NCBI RefSeq assembly: GCF_043641665.1
Contig: NC_092180.1
Span: 6,627,891 to 6,691,890 of the forward strand
DNA: 64,000 bases
Direction: 5' to 3'
DNA from: Enoplosus armatus
Lineage: Eukaryota > Chordata > Actinopteri > Centrarchiformes > Enoplosidae
The notes below the pieces were generated by a model. The model did no database searches and was not told the DNA's origin. It saw only the letters and a program-made list of their open reading frames with translations. Numbering within the stretch: the first letter of the stretch is position 1; each line of letters opens with the position of its first letter. The position numbers and the translations under genes are program-made. Shown piece after piece: positions 24,301 to 34,995 of this stretch.

Positions 24301-27131
24301 AATTCACCAATATCGTATAGTAAACTAGGGATATTATGTTGTAAATCATGATTCTTTTGTTAAGTAAAAATCATGTTGTGAAGATGCTGACATTTGCAGT
24401 CCTTCAAGCTACAGGAATAATGCACTCAGGTCAGGTGTGCAGTAAACCTGGGCTACTTTACACCTCGGTTCTATGAGGTAGACTTGTTAACATGCAAGAC
24501 AGTCCAATGTCAACTAGACTATCTTATAAAATATATGATAAAAAACAAATACTGCAGGGGTACGTACACATCCAGAGGTAGTACATTCTCTTGCAGATCC
24601 TGCGGTACTCCTCAGGGATGTCCTCCTCAAAGTCCTGATAGAAGCAGGGCTTCACAGGGAAGAACTTGGGAAGAGGGGGCCAGTTGTTGTCTTTAGCTGA
24701 CAGACAAGAAAGTTAGTCGGTTAGTCGTATGCACAACACGAGTTTACATGCAACGTCTAAAACAACTTAAAAAGCACTCACTGCCAGAGTTCAGCGCTCT
24801 GTCTCCGGTCCTGTTCTGGAGCTCCTGCTCCTTCCGCTCCAGCTCAGCTGCTTTCCTCTCCAGCTCCTCCTGCTGTTTGATCAGGTTCGCCTGGCCAGCA
24901 GCTGCAGTTGCCTGGTGGGTGACGGAAGAGCTGCCTCTTAAGACTGTGTTTAATATTGTCACTGCATCCCTACAACTGCTGCAATTACCCTCCTAATAGC
25001 CCTGTGATGGGAAATTCATGAACTACACTACAGGCAACAGCACATCCACCCAACAACTAATTCAGCTGTGTAAGAGCGCCTGAGACCAGATTATATCCTG
25101 ATTTTTGGATCATGACAACTGACTTTAACTACTAACTACAGTCAAACACTGTACAGATGTTTTCATTGAAACATATATACTTTACTTATATTTTTTTATT
25201 GTACATTTCTATGATTCATGACTTTTGCAGCACTTGTTTTTCCTTTGCTCTTACTTTACTGTGACCGTTATGCACCAAATGTATGTGAAAACCTTGCAAT
25301 AAACGGATTTCTGATTCTGACTCGCTACTACAGCCAGACTGATATATCGATAGTAAACTCAGGCGACATTATCACCCAAGCTTAGCATATTACAGATATA
25401 TAGGCATTGGCAAACATGTTGGCTGATAGGTGACAAGATCGCACCATCTCGCAAGTTGGTTTTCAAACTGTAAAATGTCTAAAATATAAATATCTTGCAT
25501 CACAATAACCCAAGTTTAAGGGATCCTTATCAAAATGTAATTTATATTGTGCGTTTATGTGAAACAACCATCCTACGTCCAAATATCAGCCTATGTATTG
25601 TTAATATATATCGATATCAGCCTCAGAAATTAATTATTGGTCGAGCTCTTCTTGCTGCTACCAGAATTCACTCATTAACTTAAAACAGTAATGTATCAGC
25701 CACTGTCAACTCCCAAAGACAGATATACTCCGGTTAGTTAATCTCAGCAGACACATAAAACGGCTGAAGTGTGAATTCACGCCATCTTATTGAATGTCCT
25801 TTATTTGTAAATGTGTGTGTCGGACTCACCTGTGCGCTCTGCTCCACTGACGTCTGCAGGATGGCGGGTTGAGAGGAGGCAGCAGAGATGGGGATGGTCG
25901 TGTCAGAGTGGGTTCCCTGCGAAGCGATTGAAGCAGTACTGCATTTTAAATACAAGTACAACAACTACACTGTACATCACGTCAGTAGTTAGAGTAAAAA
26001 CAGAGGAGCTGACCATGTCAGTTGCAGAGAAGGGGTTGAATTCCCCGACGTTTTCGACTCCCCTGGTGGCTTGTGTGATTGAGGCATCCTGAAACAGAGA
26101 TTAAATATAACTTGGTGTTATGATGCATTTCTGACAAGCTATCAGTTTTTATTTGGTGCTATGTGTGCTGCAAGAAATGTTGCCCCGAGCGTCCCAACCA
26201 ATCCAGGAAGAGCACCTAAATGCTTAGCTGTCTCACACCACATTACATTACACACACATCACATTTTACTTGAGTTTTAATTTTCTTTGATCTGTCTTTT
26301 ATTTGCTTTAAATATTGTTTTTCCTTTTCCTACACTGTATCTGTTTTCTTTTAAAACCAGATGGATTTTATGACTTAACTTTTATGTCTGTTATTTTGCT
26401 GCCTTTGCAAAGCACTTTGTATCGTGGATTTTATTATTATTATGAATTATCAATAGACTATTGGCCCTGGACCACATCTGTCTCAGGTAAAACACACTTT
26501 CTCAGTTTTGAACAAGCAAAATGTGCCTTTTCTTTAAGCTTATATGTCATTTGTCAAGACATATGTTCACCTGTATCATTACTTCCTGGAGCTATGAGAT
26601 CTGAAAACACTGGGATGTGATAATTACACTAAAAAACCAAAACACACCACCTAATAACGATCCTATAAGACTACAAAGTGCACCATTAAATCCCACATTG
26701 CGAGAGGATCTGGTTAGAAAAAAAAATCTACTTTCTGGTTTCTATCAATGGCGCGTTGAAGAGGAGTCACTGTTGATGGCTGTATAACAGCAGGCACCTG
26801 TTCGTGGGTCTGCTCACCTGCGCAGGTGAGTTAACAGCCCGCGTACAGCCCAAATACACTGTTTTACACATACATTTAATAAACAGCCTGTAACTGGACG
26901 ACAACGTGTCATACTTCATAATTGTGCAGATTCTTAGCCAGGAAATGCAGAGGCCAAACCCAGCAACCAACCAAACAGGTTTCTGTTGCAGCAGATCTCT
27001 TTCAGTCTTCATTTCACACGAAAAAGCTTCTTAAAAACACGGTTCGCACCCGGAAAACAACACAACGCACTCACCTGGAAGGGATTCACGTCCACTGGGT
27101 CAACGAAGGGGTTGCTGTCAAATTCCGACAT
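21369..27131 (-). CDS. scamp2: SCAMP2, secretory carrier membrane protein (complete, 9 coding exons)
   Basis: Coding exons: 27075-27131, 26014-26088, 25830-25916, 24782-24911, 24568-24696, 23731-23890, 23053-23154, 22319-22436, 21369-21524. All have GT-AG borders and total 1014 nt in one frame: 337 residues plus TAG (human SCAMP2 is 329). The N-terminus has NPF motifs at residues 7-9, 16-18 and 37-39, which bind EH-domain endocytic adaptors. A coiled coil ([19 protein letters not shown]) lies near residues 87-108, followed by NNWPPLP. Four membrane segments lie at about 154-176, 184-207, 217-241 and 259-286. The cytosolic loop after segment 2 carries the family signature [11 protein letters not shown]. 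The tail contains [15 protein letters not shown]. The N-terminal DPVDVNPFQ and the SSQPAILQ stretch favour SCAMP2 over SCAMP1 or SCAMP3. It is a recycling carrier in Golgi-to-surface traffic and endocytosis. Confidence 0.93.
22712..22761. repeat. Interrupted CA repeat in SCAMP2 intron
   Basis: CA units regularly broken by AAACAC units; about 50 nt. The reverse strand gives short false open frames. Confidence 0.85.
22868..23025. mobile_element. Short miniature element of the TAGGGCTGCAAC family
   Basis: Starts TTAGAGCTGCAACGATTAGT and ends TTAGTTGGAGCCCTA, whose reverse complement is TAGGGCTCCAACTAA, so inverted ends survive. It is about 155 nt long and lies in the SCAMP2 intron between exons 23053-23154 and 22319-22436. 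Confidence 0.7.
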
Positions 27132-27186
27132 TGTGGAGAAAAGTTTATCTTATGTGAAATAAACAACACGACAGCTCCCGTCTCCC

Positions 27187-27222
27187 CCGGCGGCTGCTGC
27201 TGCTGCTGCTCCTCCTGCTGAT
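27187..27222. repeat. CTG/CTC triplet tract in the SCAMP2 5' UTR
   Basis: A short run of CTG units interrupted by CTC units, about 60-90 nt upstream of the SCAMP2 start and probably within its 5' UTR. On the sense strand it reads as CAG/GAG units. Confidence 0.6.
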
Positions 27223-27250
27223 GGTGAGTGCTGGTCTGACGCTGGGCCTC

Positions 27251-27285
27251 TGCGCATGCGTCGATCGATAGGTAGACTACGTCAC
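27251..27285. promoter_or_regulatory. SCAMP2 promoter motifs: NRF1-like and CRE-like sites
   Basis: TGCGCATGCG at 27251-27260 is nearly the full palindromic NRF1 site, and TACGTCA at 27278-27284 is a CRE/ATF-type site in reverse (TGACGTA). Both lie 120-155 bp above the SCAMP2 ATG. No TATA box is evident in the same place, as expected for a housekeeping promoter. Use in vivo is inferred. Confidence 0.5.
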
Positions 27286-30100
27286 CGGAGAGTCATTTCT
27301 TATCAATTAAGCTTTTACCTTTATTTTTTATTTTTTTAGAAATAATGTCAATTGGTTTCAATTGTGCGGTTCTCGTGACAGTCTGAGTTCAAACCCCTTT
27401 AGGTCCGGCTTTAAATGAGATCCAGTCTATTGTGGTTCAAAGTGAACTTCAAGGCTTTCAAGTTGCCTTTACGTGCTGTCGGAATTATTGCTTACATGGT
27501 TAACTAGGAAAACGGGAATTTCATATTATAGGTTGTTTCACTACTTTTGGAGTTCATTTTATGTATTCACTATGTTGTGTTGTTTGCTTATGTCCTGTGG
27601 TCAGTGATAGGATGTAAGTAAGTGCATTTACTCAAGTACAATTTTGAGATACTTGTACCTTACTCCATTTTGGAGGCAAATATTTCAACAGCTGTTATTA
27701 ACTACTTTGCAGAGTCAGATTATTAACACAAAATATAATCCACAGATTTTGATGTGTTTTGATGTGCAGTTAAAAGTATCTCCACCTTTACCAGCTTCAA
27801 CATTAAAAGTGATGTAGACATTAATGCAACAATAATTATAATGCAGTAATATAACATACATTATTCTGAAATGGGCCATTCTGCAAAGAGTACTTTTACT
27901 TTTGGTACTTTAAATATATTTGAATGCTAAGACTTTTGTACTTTTCTACACTGTGGTATTACTACTTTTACTTGAGTAAAAGATCTAAGTACTTCTTCCA
28001 CCCCTGCATGTGGTTTGTCTTATAGCCTTGTAAATCTGCAAAGTACTTTGTGCCTCTATGAATAAAGTATTATTGTTATTACTAACCAAGCTGCCTGCTG
28101 ATACATGTTTAGATAGCAAACATGGTACATAAGGGTAATAACAATATAAAAGGCTGCATTACTTTTTGGGGCAAATAAATAACTACATCTACAATCAATC
28201 TACAGCAAAGAGACTAGACTTACTTTAAGGGTTGGTTTTGTTATAACTACTCAACTACTTAACTAAGTAGTTAACTAAATGCTGTGATTTCTTTCACTTT
28301 CATTACAGGTAGAGGATTTAAACTAATGATTTACGGGTCCCTTCTAAAGCTGGGCAACTTGTTATTGTAAACCTTGTTACATTACGTTTCCCTTTTAGCT
28401 GTTGCACCTGCCTCCAAACTGCTTTTAGGTCTATTTATGGATGGGCATTTTGAGAGTGTGATATCCAAAGGTGATGAAACCAACTTTTCAAAATGTGAAT
28501 GAAAGCAAAATTATGAATTGTCTGCTCTCTTTAGGCCACTTAAGAGTTGAGCTGGTTTCAATAGCTGCATCTCAGGAGCAGTTCAGTAGATTTAACTGCA
28601 AAGCCAATTTATGCGTTTTACTCGTGGGTTGAGGTACTCCTTGTCTGTCAAGTTCAACGGTCAAATGACTTTCCAGGACAGAAGCAGCACCTGAAGGATG
28701 AACAAATGCAGAAAAGGCCAGCAACACAGAAAAAGCTTACTATACTTTACCTGTTCTCCCAAGAGGAAGAAGCCTGAACTTAGGTCTTATTTCATTTCCC
28801 TGACAGAGAGAACAGATCCCTAAAGCAATAAAGCAACGATACGGCATCCAGGCAGTAACACTGCAACGTGAAACCCAAGGTTATCAAAGATTGTGAAATG
28901 CAGTAAGACACTTCAAAAAATGGCCACTGTCTGGGTAAATATCTAATACAATATACACAAACCTCAAGGTCAATGCAGATGTTGTTAGGAAGGAGGAGAA
29001 GGTTTTCTTTTAAAGAAGAGGTGGTTGCACTTGTGACTAAAACAATTATAAAATGCACCTTGAGAACTCAATTGTACTGAGCCTATATAACTATAACAGG
29101 CACTGTGGTGACAATTACAGGACAATGGTAAATGCTACTAGAGAAGGAGAGAAGAGTCATAAGTCAGCAAATTAACTATAAAACAATATCTAGTTTGCTA
29201 ACATTAGCTAACATAAGCCACTGCAAGTCCAAGTAAATATGTGACTGAAGTAAGACTGAAGCAGCGAAATCAGCAGTGTAATTTCAAAAGTTACATGGTC
29301 TCACTTAAACACTGAAGGGGGGCAGATTTCCCTGTCTGTCACCACACCTACACCCTAGCTAATAGTAATGCTATATATCATATATTGGTAACACCTGTGC
29401 TTTTCCTAGTCAATGTCTGCTGTATAAAAGGCCTATTTTCAAGTATGTTATGAATATTGACATTTCTGCAAAATCCCCATTAATGAGAAACAGCCTTAAT
29501 AATGTGGAAAAACACACTTAAACGACAAAAACATAAACGTTCTCATTAATAAAGACAAAAGACATTTTGATTTTATGTTCTTGCTTGGTTGCTATTGAGC
29601 AAACACTTTAAAGACAGGAGGTGGGGATGGGTTTGGGAGTCGGGGGTAACAATAGATTTCAAGAATAGAATGGCATTTGTCCACTATGAACTGTACTGTA
29701 CATTACAACTGTTGTATGGCTGTTAAGCAGTGAATGCAGGGATTTTATACACATCCGACATTCTTTACAGAGCTGGGATCCCCTTGGCTGGAATACACAC
29801 CAGCTGACTTGGTCCCTTTGATGGCGGTATTTCCCTTGTAAGGGGGAAAAAAAGCAGCACAAACTTAAAACACATGAAGTGGTTTTCTCTTTCTCACACA
29901 CACACATACAGTCACACATGAGCGCTCGGCACATGCCCAAACACACACACTTAAATCATCCACTGCCCAAATCCGTACATCTCTGTCCAAGATACTCAAA
30001 AAAAAAAAAAAAAAAGATAAATATTTGACTTCAACTACCCAGCAGAGGCTGGTGTTCCGGCTTTGTACAGTATTTATACCTGTATATTATATGCTATAAA
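27286..30100. other. Intergenic DNA between SCAMP2 and MYO9A
   Basis: AT-rich sequence carrying a near full-length miniature element (27601-28013), a LINE-like tail near 28020-28085 and an A-rich run near 30000-30015. No convincing coding exon is seen on either strand. Confidence 0.6.
27601..28013 (+). mobile_element. hAT-like miniature element, copy C (near full length)
   Basis: Starts TCAGTGATAGGATGTAAGTA and ends AAGTACTTCTTCCACCCCTG, giving inverted ends of the CAGTGGTGGAA class. It holds the family blocks GAAATGGGCCATTCTGCA and TACTTTTACTTTTGGTACTT. It is the best-preserved copy in the window. Confidence 0.8.
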
Positions 30101-30120
30101 GAATTTCTGTGACATTAAAA

Positions 30121-30126
30121 TTTATT
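30121..30126 (-). other. Candidate MYO9A polyadenylation signal
   Basis: AATAAA on the minus strand, about 550 nt past the MYO9A stop. Used or not, the 3' UTR probably occupies much of 30674-30100. Confidence 0.4.
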
Positions 30127-30674
30127 AAATAAGGGAAAAATTAATTTGCAGTAACAGAGCAACCACTGCTTACACCGATGAACTGTAAACTCATAAAGCA
30201 GCTAATAATTGTGAGCTTTAAGTTCACTGTAACATCCGTGACGCCTGATGTTGCCCGATTTCTTCGTATTTACTGTAGTTCACTGCTTCAGCTTTCCAGC
30301 TCCGTAACATTCCCTGATGCTGAGTGGTCTTCCGCATATTCCAACATTCCCTTTTCTCTGTCCTCCTGCTCAGTGCGTCTCCTCTTGGCGCCGAGTAAAG
30401 AGCTGCCAAGGCACTGTGAGAGCATGGGTGGCAGTTTAGTCCACAGAAGAGGCTTTCCACTGAGTTCTGTCCCGCTGCAAAACATTTCCCCCCTCTGGGG
30501 ATGGAAACACTGTACAGGGCACTTGGGGACACTTCTTTGCAGACGTCAACAAAGAAAGGCTAAGCAAGAGTGCTTTGAGAAGTGGAGATCAGTCGCCATC
30601 GCGTTGTCTCCCATTGAGAACGTATATGCCTGCCAGGGAGTTGAAGAGGGAGTGCTTTGATGGCCCAGTGTCCT

Positions 30675-31827
30675 TCATACCATGAATTCATTACTGCCAT
30701 ACAATACCAGCTGCTGTGGTATGTCTGGAGGGTCTCTGCCGTGGCCATCGCCTTCTCTGGAGTGCCTCAAGGTTGAGTGCTTGGCACCCTTAAGTTTCTG
30801 TTTGCCCTTCTCTGGATTGAAGGTGCCTCGGCTTGTAAACTGGGGCCTTTCGTCATACGCACCTTCCTGATCCCCTGTAGGGCTACCGTCTACGCTGTCT
30901 GATCGGGATGCTTGAGGTGCATTCAGAGCCTGGGCCTGGGGCTGGGCTGGACCTGAGCCTAAAGAGGGAGATTTGGTGTGGAAACGAAAACGCCGTGTGG
31001 CGGCAGATGAGGAAGAGGACGATGGGTGGAAGTGTGAAGAGGAGGAGTAGGAGGAAACACTGGAGCAAGAGTCCACAGAGTCCAGGGAGTCAGGCTGCCG
31101 GCGGAGAGCGCGGCGTCGGGGGCTCTTCACGTCAGATCTCCGAGGCCAGGGAGAAGTCAACACTTGCCCTCTCTCTGCAATGAAAGGCAAACACAAGTTA
31201 AGCCCTGACCCATCTTTTCTCCCCAATTATACATAAAAAATTGCGTGACTAATGATTTCCTGCATAATGACGCACCAGAGAAGTCAGAAATGGTTCCCTC
31301 AGAGTCCACATTGAGGTTTTCAGAGCTGTCAGCTGTACCGATAGAGGCCTCTGACTCCAGGGTCTCGTCATCTGATGCTCGCGGCTCCAGAGTCAGCATC
31401 TCAAAAGTCAGCTCCTCTCTGCAGGGAAACAATGTGATGAGACACAGCTAACAGTAATAAAACATGCAAATTTATTATGTTATTTTTGTAAGTTCAGTTC
31501 TCCTTCGAAAAAAAGTTATTGTTCTGATACTAATAATTTAGTAATGATTCATACTTTAAAATCATTTACAGATCATGTAACATTTTCATAACATTTTAAG
31601 AGTAGTGACGGCGTTTACTTCTCTTTCTGCAGGCTCTCAATTTGCTCTGTCAACACTCTCTCCTCCTGCTGCATGGCTGCCTGCTGATGCTCTGAGATTT
31701 CGGAAAACGAGTCCGCTCCCTCTTCAACATCACTCTCTTCTATCACAGCGGCAGCCACAGATGGCAGACGCGGGCTGACTGGAGGCGAGGGCGTCTGGTA
31801 GCTTAGTCGCTGTACATGGCCTTTTCC
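30675..31827 (-). other. myo9a: MYO9A C-terminal coiled coil and conserved end
   Basis: Exons 31619-31827, 31276-31418 and 30675-31174. The first ends in a coiled coil ([18 protein letters not shown]), and the second holds the highly conserved [20 protein letters not shown]. The last carries a Ser-rich stretch, then [14 protein letters not shown] and the terminal residues NEFMV before the stop. The terminus agrees with mammalian MYO9A as I remember it and fits a class II PDZ ligand. Confidence 0.9.
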
Positions 31828-34800
31828 CTAGGAGACAGATCAAAGGCAGATGTTGTCTTCTCATTAATGTGAATATTACATTTGGGCTCCATGAAAAAGC
31901 AGTTAGACCAGCACTAAATGAAAATGGTCATGCTATCATATACAGTGCATTTCACCACTTTTGGCAAGCAGCTACTCACTCGCACATGCAGTGACTGAAC
32001 CACATAAAATAATAGTTTAAAAACAATACATCAGCACTAGAAGACTGATCACACCCAAAAAACAGATACAGCACAATGATACACAAACTTTACCTTTTTA
32101 GTGGCATTTGGCTGCTTAGAGCGAAAGTGAGAAGCAAAAAAAATAGGAATCAGTAATGTTCGTAAGTCCATAAAGGTCAGTTTGAATGTGTAGTATCAAG
32201 ACCTTCTCGCTCAACGTTTCAGTAGGAATCCTTTCTCAGGTCTTAGAAGTGAAGCTAACAGTAACAATATCACTGTTGTGTGATATTGATGTGATATTTA
32301 CAAGGAAAATGTACAATGGGATTCCTCCAACGGTTAACGAGAAAACAAGTTAATTATGATCTCTGCCCACAATTAATCCAGAGAAAGTAATGACAAAAAT
32401 GAAGTCACATTTTCCAATTTCCTATTTTAGATTTCTTATCAGAGTAAGACCAGAAATCAGTATAGATTTGAAATCACAGAATATGAGTATGTTCCATACT
32501 CCATATAGCACAATGTGACTCTAATTAGAAGCAATTGCATGATTGCATAATGTCCTTACTTTCACCCACAAGAGACAGTTACAGAAGACAAACAGAAGCA
32601 GAGACTCAGTGAAGTGATGACTCATGCTTTCGGGATGGAGAAGACGGATGTTAATATTTGAGGAGATGAGACTGTGCAGTGATCGGTACCACAACAACAT
32701 TACCACTGGATGATAGTTTGGGGATGCAATCCATGGTGTGTGTATACATACCATAGTGCGCACTATGCTCATAAATCTAACAGCTATTAGTACAGGTTTC
32801 TGGGTAAAGGAAAGGACACGTTAGGGAGGAGAATCTGGAGAGGAGAAAAACAGCTTACACAGGAGGAAATCAGGGACGGTATAGCACTGAAGGAGTTTTT
32901 AGGACGGCTGAGTCAGGCAGATTTAGCAATGAGTCACTGTTAATACGTGATTCATGTGATAACAGTGGGATTAGTCATATTATTTTATCTTACCATTGAC
33001 CGTCGAATTAGGGTCAGTCTGCACTTGGCCTTATTCTCAGCAAACTCCAGGCTGCTGATGTCCTTTAGTCGTACTTTGTACTTATTCATCTGTTCACAGA
33101 TGATAAGTTCTACACACCTACGGAGGGACGTCAAGAGAAAAAAACGCTTCAGAAGGACTGGAAATACTTACACAGCAAAATGATGAGCTCATATTAAGTC
33201 AATCAAAAAAACAAACCCTTTTCTACATAGTTTTATTTATACATTTTCCTCCTTTTTCTGTCAAGCCAAGCAATTCATGCCCCCATCCCATTATTGGGGA
33301 AATCTGCAGCCCCCTCTGAAATGGCTCTATGCTCCATATGGCGGGCACACTGTGTGAACCACAGTGTTTATTTGACAGCCATGACGTGTATTCTTACGCT
33401 GTGGTCTTGCCGATGTCCTGGACACTCTGCAGTGGATCGATGGTGTCAGGACAGCGCAGGATACAGGGAGCAAACACTATAGCTAAGGCGTTAGCTGACA
33501 TACGGTTTGTATCCTCTTGCAAGGCAATCCTGAAAGCATGAATTCAGTATTAGAATAGTCTGTCAGGAAGGAAATAAAGTAGTTTTATGTATTAATCCTA
33601 CTGTAAGATTACCATAAGTACGGGTCTTTACCTGACAAGATGAAATATGAGGCGTTCCAGAGTGTTTAGGTGAGTTCTGCTTAGCTGGTCAATAACTGAA
33701 TACACCCCTCTGATCGTTTCCTTTTTATCCTGCAAACCTGGGGAGGCATTTACACAAGACAAATCACCATTTACTGTCACAGCAAACAAATATCTTCTGC
33801 TGTTCACCGTAATAAATTGTTATTGTGGACAGACTCTCCAGCGTGTTGCATTTGAAGCACTTGAAAACACAACAGAGTTGGAAACCTAATGTTGACCACT
33901 TACCCATGGCACGTATAAACTCCTCATACAGCTCAAATGTCATCAGAGGATTAGGCAGGTCTCTCAGCCACTGCTTGAAAACACTAGCAATAACATGGAT
34001 GTTGTAGTCGTCCAGATTCATGCTGTCCACATCTGCATGGCCACAAGCAGACAACCAACATTTAGTAACATTTAATCCATTCACAGCCATGTGTCTCAGC
34101 TTTAAAAGCCAGCTAGCATCATTCACCTGTTAGCTACAATCTATAGCAAAAGTCACCTGTATCAAGTCCCAGTTTGAGTTCCTTGATTTTGTTGGTGGAG
34201 CCAGATTTTCTGTATATTCCTTCAGTGTAGAGGCCATGCATCTCAATGTAGTTGATAAGCTTCTCCACTACCAGGGGCACTGTCCTCTCGTCATTGGTCA
34301 GACGAGAAACTTCCACTCCGAACTGTCTGGAGGAAAGCTCTGGATCAAACTGTTCACAGACACAAACATACTCTGTTAAACACAGACATGTTGTGTATAT
34401 ACAAGCAAAAACACGAACACAGCAAAAAAGACCAATATTTTAAAATGCTTACAAAAATTGGTGATGTTCCAAAAACATATATTCCCAGCCTGCTAAGTAT
34501 TGTCTTTTAAGAACAAATAACACTAGCTACTGTACTCAAACCCACAGTAACACAATTAATGTCATGGGACATTGTTGTGCGGGTGCACAATATGGCCGAC
34601 TCACCTTCTTGCTGCATTTGGTGGTCGTCTTCTGGCAGCACTTTCTGTGGCAGGCGTACCGACACACTGGATAAACACAGCCAGAGAAATCAAACAGGTC
34701 ACTTCCATTACCCACAGAAAGGCAGTGCCTCCTCATTATTCAGCAAAATATGGGACAAAAGACAAAAAAATGTTATCGCTTGAGAGACCAAAGCAGCGCT

Positions 34801-34954
34801 GGCTGGCATGAAGAAAACATCCTGAGCGGATAAAAGACTGTGTGGAGAAATCTCTGGAGTGACGGAGTCCCAGACCCCATGAGTCCAGTTGAAAACAATC
34901 TGATTAGGACTGAGGGGGGAGGGCCTCTCTGAGGCCACACTGAACACAGATGTG

Positions 34955-34995
<41 letters not shown>

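Noticed and set aside
30178..30660. 160-codon plus-strand open frame beside the MYO9A stop
   Set aside because: Overlaps the probable MYO9A 3' UTR in antisense; no domain or splice context, and competing frames of similar quality lie on the other strand.
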